Assembly (NCBI RefSeq): GCF_963259705.1
Contig: NC_081847.1
Span: 95,152,671-95,216,670, forward strand
Source of the DNA: Myotis daubentonii
Taxonomy: Eukaryota > Chordata > Mammalia > Chiroptera > Vespertilionidae
Direction: 5' to 3'
DNA: 64,000 bases
The notes beneath the pieces are model-generated. The model worked only from the letters and a program-made list of their open reading frames with translations, did not search any database and was not told where the DNA came from. Below are positions 10,712 through 21,192 of the stretch, piece by piece. Every line of letters starts with the position of its first letter. Positions within the stretch are counted from its first letter, which is position 1. The position numbers and the translations under genes are program-made.

Positions 10712-10945
10712 GGATGTTTTATTTTAGAGAGGAAGAGAGAGAGGGAAGAGGATGGAAATGGGGGGCGGGGGAGAGAAAATGATGTGAGAACCATCAATCA
10801 GTTGCCCCCCCCGTACTCCTCCAAACTGGGAACTGGAGATGGAATCTGCAGCCCAGGTATGTGACCTGGTTGGGAATTGAACCCAAAACCTTTTGGTGTA
10901 TGGGATGACACTACAACCAACTGAGCCACCTGGCCAGGACACGAC
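10712..10945 (-). repeat. Diverged VES-type SINE
   Basis: Minus-strand copy with the head at 10900-10940 (complement of GCCAACTGAGCCACCTGGCC). A simple G-rich stretch interrupts the middle. Confidence 0.75.
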
Positions 10946-11031
10946 ACCCCCACCCACCCCCTCATTTTTCTAAATAGATCCCCCAGGCACATTGATCATA
11001 TTTAAGTATAAATTAAATTATTTTTAATCCT

Positions 11032-11215
11032 CACCTGAGGATATTTTTCCATTGCTTACCCCCCCCCCCCGCCACCCCCAGAGAGTGGAGGAAAGGGAGA
11101 AAGAGAGAGAGGATCATCAATGTGAGAGCGCCAGATGGGCTGGTTGTCTCCCACACATGCCCCCGGGGTACGGGGAGGGAGACAACCACAACCCTTCAGT
11201 GCTTGGGCCTACACT
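11032..11215 (-). repeat. VES-type SINE, head truncated
   Basis: Tail and GA-rich portion are present in minus orientation (CCTGAGGATATTTTTCCATT…). A C homopolymer follows at 11061. The tRNA-like head is incomplete. Confidence 0.6.
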
Positions 11216-11867
11216 CACTGAGCAATACGGGCCAGAGCGAAACGTCGCTTTTTAAAACAGTCAGCATGGGCATAAGTTACATGCGGTATCACACCATTCA
11301 CCAGCCTGTGCACCTTTCTTCTCTCTCCTACCTCAGCCTCTGTCCCGGCTTCTGCTCTCCCCCGCTCCCACCTTCTGGATTTTAAGTGGTGCCACAGGGG
11401 CTGCCCCTGTAACCTGCAGTTCTCAGAGCTGCAGTGGTGGCCAGCGAGGTGGCAGCGTGTGCGCATTCTGTCATTTGGAAGAAACATTTACAGAAGCTTA
11501 CAAACACACATAAAGGACAAAATTAACAAGGACGTCCATCCGGATGGAAGCAGGATGGGGCCACAGGTCAGGCTAGGGTGCCAGGACAAGGGTGTCGGGT
11601 CAGCCCAGCCACGGGCGGCCATTCCAAACACAACACAGCTGGTCAGCAGTGTGGTTTCCCCGAGATAAAAAGCAGGTGGGCGCTTGGGAGAACCCCAGCC
11701 ACTCTGCAGCCGGGGGTCCTCGGCAGAGGGGAGCCGTGTGTGACAGGCGAGCGTCCCCCACATCCCCCCAGGAAGCAACGAGTCGCAGGGGTTCAGAGGC
11801 AGTTGAGTTGCAACAGTGACACAGGCGCTGACCTCTAATGGTCAGAGCAAAATGCTATTTAGCAGCA
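11216..11867. other. Sequence between CABYR exon 1 and its promoter, unassigned
   Basis: Probably within the CABYR 5' intron. Apart from flanking SINEs I see no coding homology and no recognisable repeat here. Confidence 0.4.
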
Positions 11868-12030
11868 CGTTTCCTGACCCCGGTGTCACCCCTACCAGTT
11901 GCAGGTTTGATCCCCTCTGGGCATGTGCGGGAGGCAACTGATCAATGCCTCCCTCCCTCCCTCTCTCTCTCTCTCTCCCTGCCTCTCTCAAGTCAATCAA
12001 ACCATGTCCTCTGGTAATGATTCTTTTTTT
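11868..12030 (+). repeat. VES-type SINE fragment
   Basis: Starts within the B-box region (TTGCAGGTTTGATCCCC). Has an expanded (CT)n and an AAGTCAATCAAACC tail. Confidence 0.7.
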
Positions 12031-12224
12031 TAATTAAAAAAAAATTTTTTAAAGAAAAGCACATTTCATCTTCCCAAAGGTCAGGAAAAAAATAATTCTG
12101 GATCGGCCAAAGCAAACCCTTTGGGAATATGAGTAAGTGTATCGAGTCCCCTCATGAAAACTTACTACCAGAACCTCCTGCAGCAGGAACTTGGCTGAAT
12201 TACACCAGCTTTAGGAGCAGGAGG

Positions 12225-12445
12225 GCCGCCCTGGCCGTGTGTCTCAGTGGATAGAGCATCCGCCTGTGGACTGAAGGGTCCTTGGTTTCAATTCCAGTCA
12301 AGGGCACAGGCCCGGGTTGCAGGTTTGATCCCCAGTGTGGGGCATGCAGGAGGCAGCCGATCAGTGATTCTCTCATCATGGTGTTTCTCTCTCTCTCTCC
12401 CTCTCCCATCTTCTCTGAAATCAATCAAAATATATTTAAAAAACA
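12225..12445 (+). repeat. VES-type SINE
   Basis: Full-length copy of the CAGTGGATAGAGC head subtype, which includes the CTGAAGGGTCC box. Confidence 0.88.
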
Positions 12446-12569
12446 AACAGGAGTGTAGCTTTGGCAAGCCCACAGGCTGCGTGTTAGGGACACAGGCAGT
12501 AATTATATGTGTGATACACGTACACATATATACTTACTGTATGTGCATGCGGAGAGTTTTAAAAATATA

Positions 12570-12700
12570 TATATATTTGTGTTGATTTCCAGAGGAAGGG
12601 AGAGAAGCATCAATGATGAGAATCACTGACCGGCTGCCTCCTACACGTGCCCTACTGGGGTGGAGCCCGGGAACCCTGACCTCCGGGGTCAGAGGTGCTG
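12570..12700 (-). repeat. VES-type SINE fragment
   Basis: Tail half in minus orientation (TTGATTTCCAGAGGAAGG through CTGCCTCCTACACG), ending in GC-rich sequence. Confidence 0.7.
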
Positions 12701-12704
12701 CTCC

Positions 12705-13045
12705 CCCACTCGCCCCGGGCAGGGCTGCAGGTGCAGTGAGTAGCTGGGCATGCTCCGGTGCGGGCTTGACCCGTGGGGGTCTCCAGGGGGCAGCCCATCC
12801 ATGTTCCCTCATCAGTGATGCTTCTCTCTCCCGCTCCTCCTCTCTGAAGTCTGAAAACAGGAGACCCTTTCTCTGGCGGGAGCAGCTGGTGCCTCTGACG
12901 GCGGGGCCTTGCTAGGCGGGATCTCAGTGTCTCTCAGCCCGCGGCCCCTCACCCCGCCCTGGGGGGCGAGCAGGAGGCAGCCTCAGCAAGGCTCTCACCA
13001 TTGACACCTCGCTCTCCCCTCCTCTCTGAAATCAGTAAAAACGTA
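12705..13045 (+). repeat. Two degraded VES-type SINE pieces
   Basis: CT-rich 3' portions at 12780-12850 and 12990-13045, the latter ending CTCTGAAATCAGTAAAAACG. Heads are poorly preserved. Confidence 0.5.
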
Positions 13046-13211
13046 TTTTCTTTTAAGACTACTCAACAACTAACATAGTTTCCTCCTCCCTTCCACTCAC
13101 TCTAAAAAAACCAAAAAACAGCCTGGGGTGAGGATTAAACAAAAAAACCAACGCATCTGACAGCCCCCAAACCGCATCTGACAGCCCCCAAACCGTTAGC
13201 GCCACCCAGTC

Positions 13212-13850
13212 GCCCCGGGCCGAGGGCTGAGGGCCCGAGAGCTGAGAGGCTGGGGGGTGAGGGGCCGAGAGCTGAGGGGCGAGGGGTGAGGGGTGAGGGG
13301 CTGAGGGGTGAGGGCCGTGGGGGTGAGGGGCTGAAGGGTGAGGGGCTGAGGGGTGAGGGCCCGAGAGCTGAGGGGCGAGGGGTGAGGGGCTGAGGGGCTG
13401 AGGGGCCGGGGGGGTGAGGGCCGTGGGGGGTGAGGGCCGTGGGGGGTGAGGGGCTGAGGGGTAAGGGGGTGAGGGGCCGAGAGGTGAGGGGTTGGGGGAT
13501 GAGGGGCTGAGAGCTGAGGGGTAAGGGGGTGAGGGGCCGAGAGGTGAGGGCCGTGGCGGGTGAGGGGCTGAGGTGCGTGGGGGTGAAGGGGTGAGGGGCT
13601 GAGGGGTGAGCGGTGAGGGGCTGGGGGGTGAGGGGCTGAGGGGTAAGGGGGTGAGGGGCCGAGAGGTGAGGGCCGTGGCGGGTGAGGGGCTGAGGGGAGT
13701 GGGGGTGAAGGGGTGAGGGGCTGAGGGGTGAGCGGGTGAGGGGCTGAGGGGTGAGCGGGTGAGGGCTGAGGGGCGGGGGGGGGGCCGTGGGGGGTGAGGG
13801 GCTGAGGGGTAAGGGGGTGAGGGGCTGAGGGGCGGCGAGGCCGGCGGTCC
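13212..13850 (+). repeat. G-rich minisatellite (GGTGAGGGGCTGAGG-like)
   Basis: About 640 bp built from short variants of GGGGTGAGGGGCTGA, with larger blocks repeated, such as the GGTAAGGGGGTGAGGGGC block recurring near 13462, 13520, 13643 and 13810. In the CABYR sense direction it is C-rich and lies just downstream of the proposed TATA box. The long open frames read through it are by-products of its composition. Confidence 0.95.
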
Positions 13851-14380
13851 GGAAAACACGCCCAGGGCGCACCACGCGCTCCCAACGGCCCCCGCGGGCG
13901 GCCCCGCCGGGTCTGGACTCGCCGGGCCTGTTGCTCGGTGAGGCGGGTGCTGACGAGGGTGGCTGGTACCCCGAATCTGCAGGAATGGGCTCAGGCGAGA
14001 GAGGCGGCGAGGCGCCCGCCGGTCCCCGCACAGTGCGCCCTCCCCGCCGCCGGTCTCCCGCTCCGGCGCTGCAGCGGCCTCCCCGCCGACGCCGGAGGAA
14101 CCGCCCACCGCCCACCTCGCGACGCCAGAGCCTAACCGCCGCGGGGCGCAGCCGCCCCACCTTCTCCTCGGCGGGGTTGGGGCGGCTTCCTCCGCGCCTC
14201 CTTGCGGGCGGCTCCTGGCCAACGGCGCGCTCGGCGGCCTTTTATATCCCCGGTGACGTCAGGTTGTGCGTCACAAAGCCACGCCCTCGCGCTGGGGACG
14301 CCCGCGGGAGGAGGCGGGGCCTCGGCGGCGCCAGCCAATGGGCAACCGAAAGAGACAAAGGCAGGTCCCCGCGGGTGGGA
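13850..14380. promoter_or_regulatory. CABYR: CpG-rich promoter region, probable CABYR promoter
   Basis: CpG-dense sequence. On the minus strand TATAAAAG lies at 14246-14239. Immediately upstream in that direction is a palindromic CRE, TGACGTCA, at 14254-14261, and a CRE-like TGACGCA at 14273-14267. A CCAAT motif is at 14335-14339. The order CRE then TATA fits minus-strand transcription starting near 14210 toward CABYR. A CRE is consistent with CREM-type control of haploid germ-cell genes, which is inference. The 5' non-coding exon boundaries cannot be read. Confidence 0.6.
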
Positions 14381-14384
14381 CTGG

Positions 14385-14800
14385 ACGTGGGGGCGGGGCT
14401 GGCCATGGAGGCGGGGCTGGCCGTGGGGGCGGGGCGGGCTGAGGGGGCGCGGCGGGCCGTGGGGGCGGGGCTGACCGTGGGGGCGGGGCTGGCCATGGAG
14501 GCGGGGCGGGCCGTGGGGGCGGGGCGGGCTGAGGGGGCGCGGCGGGCCGTGGGGGCGGGGCGGGCTGAGGGGGCGCGGCGGGCCGTGGGGGCGGGGCTGG
14601 CCGTGGGGGCGGGGCTGGCCATGGAGGCGGGGCGGGCCGTGGGGGCGGGGCGGGCCGAGGGGGCGGGGCTGGCCGTGGGGGCGGGGCTGGCCATGGAGGC
14701 GGGGCGGGCCGTGGGGGCGGGGCGGGCCGTGGGGGCGGGGCGGGCCGTGGGGGCGGGGCGGGCCGTGGGGGCGGGGCGGGCCGAGGGGGCGCGGCGGGTG
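14385..14800 (+). repeat. GC-box minisatellite upstream of the CABYR promoter
   Basis: About 23 units of 18 bp, mainly GTGGGGGCGGGGCTGGCC, GTGGGGGCGGGGCGGGCC and ATGGAGGCGGGGCTGGCC variants. Most units contain a GGGGCGGGGC-type Sp1/KLF site. Higher-order pairs such as the ATGGAGG unit followed by the GTGGGGG unit recur. Confidence 0.95.
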
Positions 14801-14860
14801 CAGGGCCCCGTGATGGTCCCTGAGCGTTGGGTCTGGACCTCCCATGCGCGCTGGTGAGCA

Positions 14861-15291
14861 TACTGGCTGGCGCCACCGCCTCGCCCCTGACACTCCCCTT
14901 CCCCGTGTCGCTCTCCACGTGCGTGACTGCCCGTGGCCCCATGCACGCAGCTAACCCCGCAGAGAGAGGGGCCCATGAGGCGCACAGCACTTTTCCTCTG
15001 GAGACACTGGCCCATGGAGAGGTCGGCATCCATCCGGAGGCCTCTTGTGTCTCAGTCATGTGGATCCTGGCAATACCTGGGCCCCGTTGTCCTCCCTAAG
15101 CCACACCCCCCAGCAGCTGGCTGCAGGTCACTGGTCGCAGCAGCTCAGTTTTACCAACTAAAGCAGCATTGACCCATTTAAATGCCCTCTCACCCTTTCA
15201 GGCTCACATGTGTGCAGGGCATTCAATAACACTTCGATCATGTGTCCCAGATGCTCAGCGGCCTCCCTAATCCATCCTCAAATGTTTAACA
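14861..15291. other. Intergenic sequence between CABYR promoter and TTC39C, no feature seen
   Basis: GC-rich unique sequence grading into AT-richer DNA. No coding homology was recognised. Confidence 0.4.
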
Positions 15292-15303
15292 AAGCAACAA
15301 GAG

Positions 15304-15491
15304 CCGGACAGCGTGGCTCAGTGGTTGAGGGTCTACCTATGAACCAGGAGGTCACGGTTCAATTCCTGGTCAGGGTACATGCCTAGGTTGCGGGCTCAAT
15401 GCCCGGGTTGTGCAGGAGGCAGATGATCAACAATTCTCTCAGCATCAATGTTTCTATCTCTCTCTTCCTCTCTGAAATCAATTTAAAAAAT
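15304..15491 (+). repeat. VES-type SINE
   Basis: Full length. The direct repeat AAAGCAACAAGA flanks it (near 15291 and 15499). Confidence 0.85.
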
Positions 15492-15504
15492 TTTTCTTAA
15501 AGCA

Positions 15505-17620
15505 ACAAGAACCACTAGAAACCAAACGTTAAATAGCATTGTTATAGAACACGGGAGAAAAAACAAGCAACGCTTAGAGAAACGGAGTTACACGGCTTTC
15601 GGCGACTCAGAGGAGGTTGCCTCTCAAATTCTGAGCAAACCAATACGGTGGGAGCCCCTCTTTCACCCCCTTTTGGTGTCTTTGTCCCCCAAATATGGGT
15701 TATACTTCCCGACCTTTCGCGGGCTTTGCAAAAAGCCCCAGGTGTTGGGGGTCTTGAGACCACACCTAAGAGCCTGGCCTGGCGCCAGCACTGGTAACCC
15801 CCTCCGGGGCTGTGTCACGGTCTACGGCCTCTAAGATGCAAGCATTTAGGTAACAGGTCTTGCTAGACCAGTTTCTGGGAAAAGAGCAGTGACTTAATTA
15901 TAGGTTATCAAGAAGGTACATTAGGTTACTGGCACAAATTCAGATTGCTAGGCCCCCCTGCCCTCACCCCAGAAATGTCTTATTTTCCCCATCAGCATCA
16001 GGGCACCCTAGTTGATGTTGCTAATGATTTGAGGTGGTTTTATAATCGTCTTGTCCTTGTGTCCATCTCCTTTTTCAGACGCCAGGGATCTCAAGTGTGA
16101 ACCCACTGTTGCGCAGGGCTCCCTGCCTGCCTCCCCCCTAACCCTTACTCTGTAGAAGCCCAAGGTAACCCCCATCTCATCTGACCAGCTGCTGCCCACT
16201 TGACTCTCGAAATCAGTCCTGAGCACACGCGTTGTCACCTGTGATTTTATCCGTCAGGTCCCAGGCCTCGTGTGTCCTCCTGGCCATCAGTGTCCTTTAA
16301 AACTCGCCCAGGAATCTCCCAGTTTACCACGCCGACGGGCTAGAAGCACTTCCTCAGCGGCCCCACGATACACACTCCATGACTAAGCATGACTGGGCTC
16401 CAGGCATGAACCTGCGTGTGCTCGAATCTTCTCTCTGATTTACTGGATACTAACCCAGAGATAACGTAGGGCAACGTTTCTCTCAGACCACCTGGATCAC
16501 GCCTTCCTAAGCCCTACCCAAACCTCCTGAATGCGAGGCTCAGAGAGGACCATCCTGTAAAACGGAAATTTGAGAACCGTTGGCCAGTGGGAGGAAAAAG
16601 TAAGGATAACCCAGAGCTCACCTGGGTCACACGTGTCTTGCTTCTCTTTCAAGCCCCAGCCATCGAGGGGCCTGAGTTCACCCCGCGGCTGGTTTTCACA
16701 GGGAGGCGAGGCCCACGGTGCACTGGGTGACTCCTGCGCACCTTACGCTGGAACAGACCTCTCTTGTGGACCATCCTCTTGTTCCCCTCACCCTTTATTT
16801 TTCTCCCGACCTTCCAAGTCTCCTCCCACTACTATTATCTTCTTGAGATGATCTGGGCTTGGCATTGTTTTCTACAAAATAGAGCACCAACAGGATCCAA
16901 AAAATACATATAAGAAACACCAACTGGTGCACTGTGACTGTGCGACTGGATAGCTTATCTCCGCAGCCACACAGCCACGCGGGATACCTGCCCACACCAC
17001 CTGCTGCAGGAAGCAGTCAGCCGGGACGTTCACACAGCAAAGCAACACACCCCTGTGTGCGTGCGTTTCAACAGTAAGGCACGCACTGTCCTTCCATCGC
17101 AGTCGGCAGAAATGTAAGTGCAAATTCTGTGAGTGACTGATTATACACTATATCCCCACAAATATTCTAATCGTCTGACACCAGGAAGTAACAATCCTTT
17201 TCTCAACTACTTCCCTATCACGTGTAAAATAACAAAGACCCCTCGCCCATAAAGGGAAAACCTCAAGTGCATTCACCACGAGAGTGCATGTTGCATTCGT
17301 GTGATCAGACTAGGCCTCCAGGCCGCACATGTGGCGAGAGTCCACGAAATAGACAGTACGGGCGTCTCCCGTCAGAGGCAGCATCTAACACAAAAGTATA
17401 TTTGCCATCAGAAACGAGGCCCATCTGAGAGCCTCCAGAATACGAAAGGGGAGGAGGGATGCCAACACAAACCGCACACACAGATGCAGATGGTCCCACT
17501 GGCCCAGCTGCTTTCTTCATCAGGGCAGGCAAGAGCGTTTTACCCTAAACCGAGTCCCCAGGCAGGTCCCGGAGTCCCAGGCTGGGCCGATCACGGTACG
17601 CAGGCCAGTAACGGGATTAC
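15505..17620. other. Intergenic stretch, mostly unassigned
   Basis: No coding homology is recognisable. Around 16468-16585 the sequence (GCAACGTTTCTCTCAGACCA through TTTGAGAACCGTTGG) resembles an old hAT/MER5-like element at low confidence. Confidence 0.4.
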
Positions 17621-17624
17621 TCAG

Positions 17625-18230
17625 CTCAAAAAATGCCCAAGTGCCCATCTGCAGAGGAGTGGATAAAAAAAACAACAACTCACTGAGCCATCAAGAAAGG
17701 GCAAAGGAAAAACACCGCTTTTGGGTGAAGCGGCAGTGTGTTGTGTTACTTTGCTTCAATCGGTGGTGTGACAAGGTAAAAAACAACCAAACAAAAAAAC
17801 CAGACAAAAACGACTACGGTGCTTTTACACCATGGAATACTACCCAACAACAACAACAACAAAAGAACTCTTACCATTTGCAACAGCAAGGATGGACCTG
17901 GAGAGCATTATGCTGAGCGAAATAAGCCAGTCAGAGAAAGACAAGTACTCCATGATCTCACTAATCTGTGGAATCTAATGAACCAATTAAACTGGAGATA
18001 AATATTTTGATGATCAAAAATAGACCCAGAGATATAGAAGCATGAACAGACTGTTGAAGCTCAGAGGGAAGGCAGGGGAAGGTGGGGTAAGAGATCAGCC
18101 AATGAATTTGTCTGCATATATGCATAACCCATGCATAACCCACAGGCAATGGGGTGGTCAGGGCGAGTAATGGGGGGGAAGGAGGACCCACATAATACTT
18201 TCAACAATAGAGACTTTTTTCTAAATGCCC
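17625..18230 (+). mobile_element. L1 3' end fragment
   Basis: The motifs CATGGAATACTACCCA, TTTGCAACAGCAAGGATGGA and CTCACTAATCTGTGGAATCT are characteristic of the 3' end of mammalian L1. An (ACA)n run interrupts it near 17847. The reading frame is dead. Confidence 0.8.
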
Positions 18231-18368
18231 GTGGACATCAGTGATCTGAGGTGCAGCTCTGGCTGCGGCTTTTAGAGTCACTGTCTACCCCATCCGTGCT
18301 CTGCCACCAGGTGAGGAGCCCAGCACCACAGGGTTACCCTGCACCAAACTAGGACAGACAGTCTAGAC

Positions 18369-18564
18369 CAGCCATGGGCAAACTATGGCCCGTTTGAAAT
18401 GAATAAAACTATTGAAAAAAAAGACCGTACCCTTTTATGCAATGATGTTTACTTTGAATTTATATTAGTTCACACAAACACTCCATCCATGCTTTTGTTC
18501 CGGCCCTCCGGTCTAGTTTAAGAACCCATTGTGGCCCTCGAGTCAAAAAGTTTGCCCACCCCTG
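18369..18564 (+). mobile_element. hAT miniature element (CAGSSRTGGGCAAACT type)
   Basis: The ends read CAGCCATGGGCAAACTATGG and the complement of CAGGGGTGGGCAAACTTT. Flanking 8-bp repeats are GTCTAGAC and GTCTATAC. The second copy, in the opposite orientation, is at 23146-23344. Confidence 0.88.
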
Positions 18565-18640
18565 GTCTATACTCAGACCTGCTCTCTCACGACTAAAGGA
18601 AAACCTATTGTATGGCGTAACGTTGTCTATTCCATTAGGT

Positions 18641-19111
18641 CAGTGGTCCGCAAACCGCAGCTTGCAAGCCACATGCAGCTCTTTGGCCCCTTGAGTGTGG
18701 CTCTTTCACAAAATACCATGTGTGCGCACGCGTGTACAGTGTGAAGCTGACTTAAAACTTAGTAAAGTTTATTAAGTTAATTTTAGGGAACGTTGTGGAG
18801 TGAAGATGTAGTGTCAAGGATTGAGAAAGGTATGTTGAGATGGTTTGGACACATAGAGAGGATGAACGAAAGGAGATAGACGAAACAAGTATACAAGATG
18901 AGTGTGGATGGGAGAGTCCGAAGGGGTCGACCTCAGTGAACATACCTCCATCAGATTGAGGATGTTTTTAGCAAAGGCCAGCTTAGGAGGACCCTAATTA
19001 AGTTAATAACAATGTACCTACCTATATAGTTTAAGTTTAAAAAATTTGGCTCTCAAAATCGTCGTACTGTTGATATTTGGCTCTGTTGACTAATGAGTTT
19101 GCCAACTTCTG
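18641..19111 (+). mobile_element. Long hAT-type element with internal RT-like segment
   Basis: Its ends match the 202-bp element at 25496-25697. Flanking 8-bp repeats are CATTAGGT and CGTTAGGT. The central segment, about 18790-18960, is absent from the short copy and reads IEKGMLRWFGHIERMNERR, stop, TKQVYKMSVDGRVRRGRPQ. That resembles the C-terminal region of non-LTR reverse-transcriptase ORFs. Confidence 0.75.
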
Positions 19112-19772
19112 CGTTAGGTGAAATGAACACAAACGTAGCTGAAATCTTGAAATCTCTCTGGAGAAACGTATTTTAAAGCAGTTAATGCAGGAACAATGTT
19201 TTAAAAATTTGAGAAACACCGGTCTTTACTCTTTGCGGAATAACAGCTCCAACACTATAGGACTGAAGATGCCAGCAGCGACGCTGAGGCAAGCACTCGT
19301 GGTCCAGAAATGCTGCACTGTCAGGAGTTCGCCGCGCATCCAACAGCCAAGAAGCGAACGAAATGGCAAGAGCCACGTTGTAAAGATTCATGAAGTTCTT
19401 CCCTTCAGATTCGCTGGAACCAGGGGTCCGGGATGTTCAGGCACGAAGTCCTCTCTGCGGAAAGCATCTACGAGGCTTCAGTGTCGACCCCCTCTGGAGG
19501 GAGGGCAGGGCCTCTTCTCTCGGGCTGTACGCGATCTGCAGGGCTCACACCGGAAAGTCAATGTGAAGGAACACGTTGGAAGCGAGGAAACGTGAGGGTA
19601 ACAGCCAAGGTCGGTGAAGAACACTCACTTCTTTCCAAGGAACTATCATCCCCTCCCGGCCGACGAAGTAGATTGAACCTGCCTGCAGTCTGCGCGGCTC
19701 CTCCCATGTTGAATTTGGGGAAGCAGCATCAAGTGTGAACACTGCGTAAGATCACGCTTCGGCTAAAAGGAT
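19112..19772. other. Intergenic stretch, unassigned
   Basis: No coding homology or clear repeat is visible. An ATTTGAGAAACACCGG-like phrase at 19207 may be an old DNA-transposon end. Confidence 0.35.
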
Positions 19773-19773
19773 G

Positions 19774-20140
19774 TGTGCGGGGAGCCAATTCCAGCATGTC
19801 AGGAAGGGCCCAATCATCTGGGAATGGCTAAAAGGGCATCCTAGTCTACATATTACTGCCTCCTACTGGCCAAACTCCTGAACAGCCATAGGCAAATTCC
19901 CCCATTCCGACAATGCTTGAGATAGGAAACCTTACCCTTTGAAGTGTATAGCTCCACCTCGCCTTAGGACGAATTGTGTTAATAAAAAGCAAGGGGTCCT
20001 GAGACGAGGAGATCTTAGGCTCCTCTGGCCCCCAAATGCCTTTCAAAATTATGCTTCGTCTCTGGACTCTTTATTAAGTTACACACAGCCCTTCTCCAGA
20101 TTGCTGAACCCTTCTAGATGCTGGAACAAGAACCACGGCA
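19774..20140 (+). mobile_element. LTR-like sequence (endogenous retrovirus, possibly betaretrovirus-like)
   Basis: Begins TGTGCGGGGAGCC and ends …ACCACGGCA. An AATAAA lies at 19980 and a GGCTCCTCTGG block follows it, an order that suggests U3-R-U5. A 4-bp GATG flanks both sides. No internal retroviral coding sequence is present, so it would be a solo LTR. Confidence 0.55.
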
Positions 20141-20240
20141 GATGGGTAAATAAACGACACTCCACGATGACACACTTTAGCTCAATATAAACTTGTAAAA
20201 AATCGACCCTTACGATTGAGCCAACTGAGCCACACAATCA

Positions 20241-20657
20241 TGGTGTTGTGCCCTGATTTCAAAGTTCCCAAGACCTCCAGGGAGCCAGTCAGTCCGATGC
20301 AAAAGCAAAGAGTCATTTATTTTCAAACCTAGGTTTGGCTCCCCTGCCACACTCACCCATGCAACGGTAAGCTCCAGTGGCCGAGAGAGAGGCCTGATGG
20401 GACCGGGGGTTTTATAGGGGGGTGGAGTGAGGGCAGGAGCGGGGACTGTGGGCCCCGCCGATTGGCCAGGCACGAGTCGGGTCATCTCTATGGCGCGCAC
20501 GTCCCTTGATTGTCATTGGTTAGTTTAAAGAAATCCTGGGCGTGGCCAGCAGGGGCCTGGGCTTTCGGGAAGAAGGTACTCTCCTGAGCACATGGCGGCT
20601 GCCCCAAAAATGGAGGACCCAGGGCAAGATGGAGGGCGCAGTCCTAGCCCCCCCCCA
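20241..20657 (-). mobile_element. Solo LTR (gammaretrovirus-like) abutting the CREBZF-like fragment
   Basis: On the minus strand it starts TGGGGGGGGG at 20657. It then shows CCAATGACAATCAAGG, a second CCAAT, CTATAAAACCCC near 20410, AAATAAATGACTC near 20316 and a short U5 ending near 20241. The CCAAT, TATA and polyadenylation order supports an LTR. No retroviral gene is attached, and no target duplication was found. Confidence 0.7.
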
Positions 20658-20982
20658 GGGCGAGCTGAGCCCGGGCTCCAGGGGCCAGTCCGGTTGCTGG
20701 GGGTCCAGTACATCGACCAGTTCCAGCCCAGGCAGGAAGTCCACGTCCTCCGTCTCGTTCCCGGGGGCGTCGGCGATCGCCTCCTCCTCCATCTCCTCGG
20801 GCGAGGGCACGCGCCCCGCCCCGCCACCGCTGCTGCCGCGTGGGTCCTCCGGTCCGGGGGCGGCGGGCGGGTGGCAGCCTGCGCCGGGCTCCCGCCGTGG
20901 GCTGGGGAGTCGGTGCCCGAGGCCGCCAGCAGCGTGGTCAGGCCCCGAGACGACTCGCCCTTTCAATGGCAGAAACCCTTAA
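20658..20982 (-). pseudogene. CREBZF: Truncated CREBZF-like pseudogene
   Basis: One minus frame reads [20 protein letters not shown] then [20 protein letters not shown] and PLEPGLSSP, matching the N-terminal part of the bZIP factor CREBZF (Zhangfei). The more N-terminal [13 protein letters not shown] matches in a different frame, so at least one frameshift exists and the start codon is lost. The match ends abruptly at 20658, where the LTR begins. The basic region and leucine zipper are absent. It is probably a retrocopy remnant; the parental gene lies elsewhere. Confidence 0.8.
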
Positions 20983-20998
20983 GGGACTGAGGTATTTT

Positions 20999-21192
20999 TT
21001 CAAAATAGATTTTTATTGATTTCAAGGAGGAAGGGAGAGATACAGAAGCATCAATAGTGAGAGAGAATCCTTGATCGGCTGCCTCCTGCACGCCCCCTAC
21101 TGGGAACGGAGCCCACAACCCAGACAGGACATGTGCCCGGACTAGGAATTGAACCCGGGACCCTTCAGTCTGCAGGCCAAACCAGCTAGGGT
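20999..21192 (-). repeat. VES-type SINE with 16-bp target duplication
   Basis: The direct repeat GGGACTGAGGTATTTT occurs perfectly at 20983-20998 and 21193-21208. The insertion lies directly beside the CREBZF-like fragment. Confidence 0.92.

Noticed and set aside
13059..15059. Long Pro/Ser/His- and Gly/Ala/Val-rich open frames on both strands
   Set aside because: They are translations of the two minisatellites; unit length divisible by three keeps frames open by chance.
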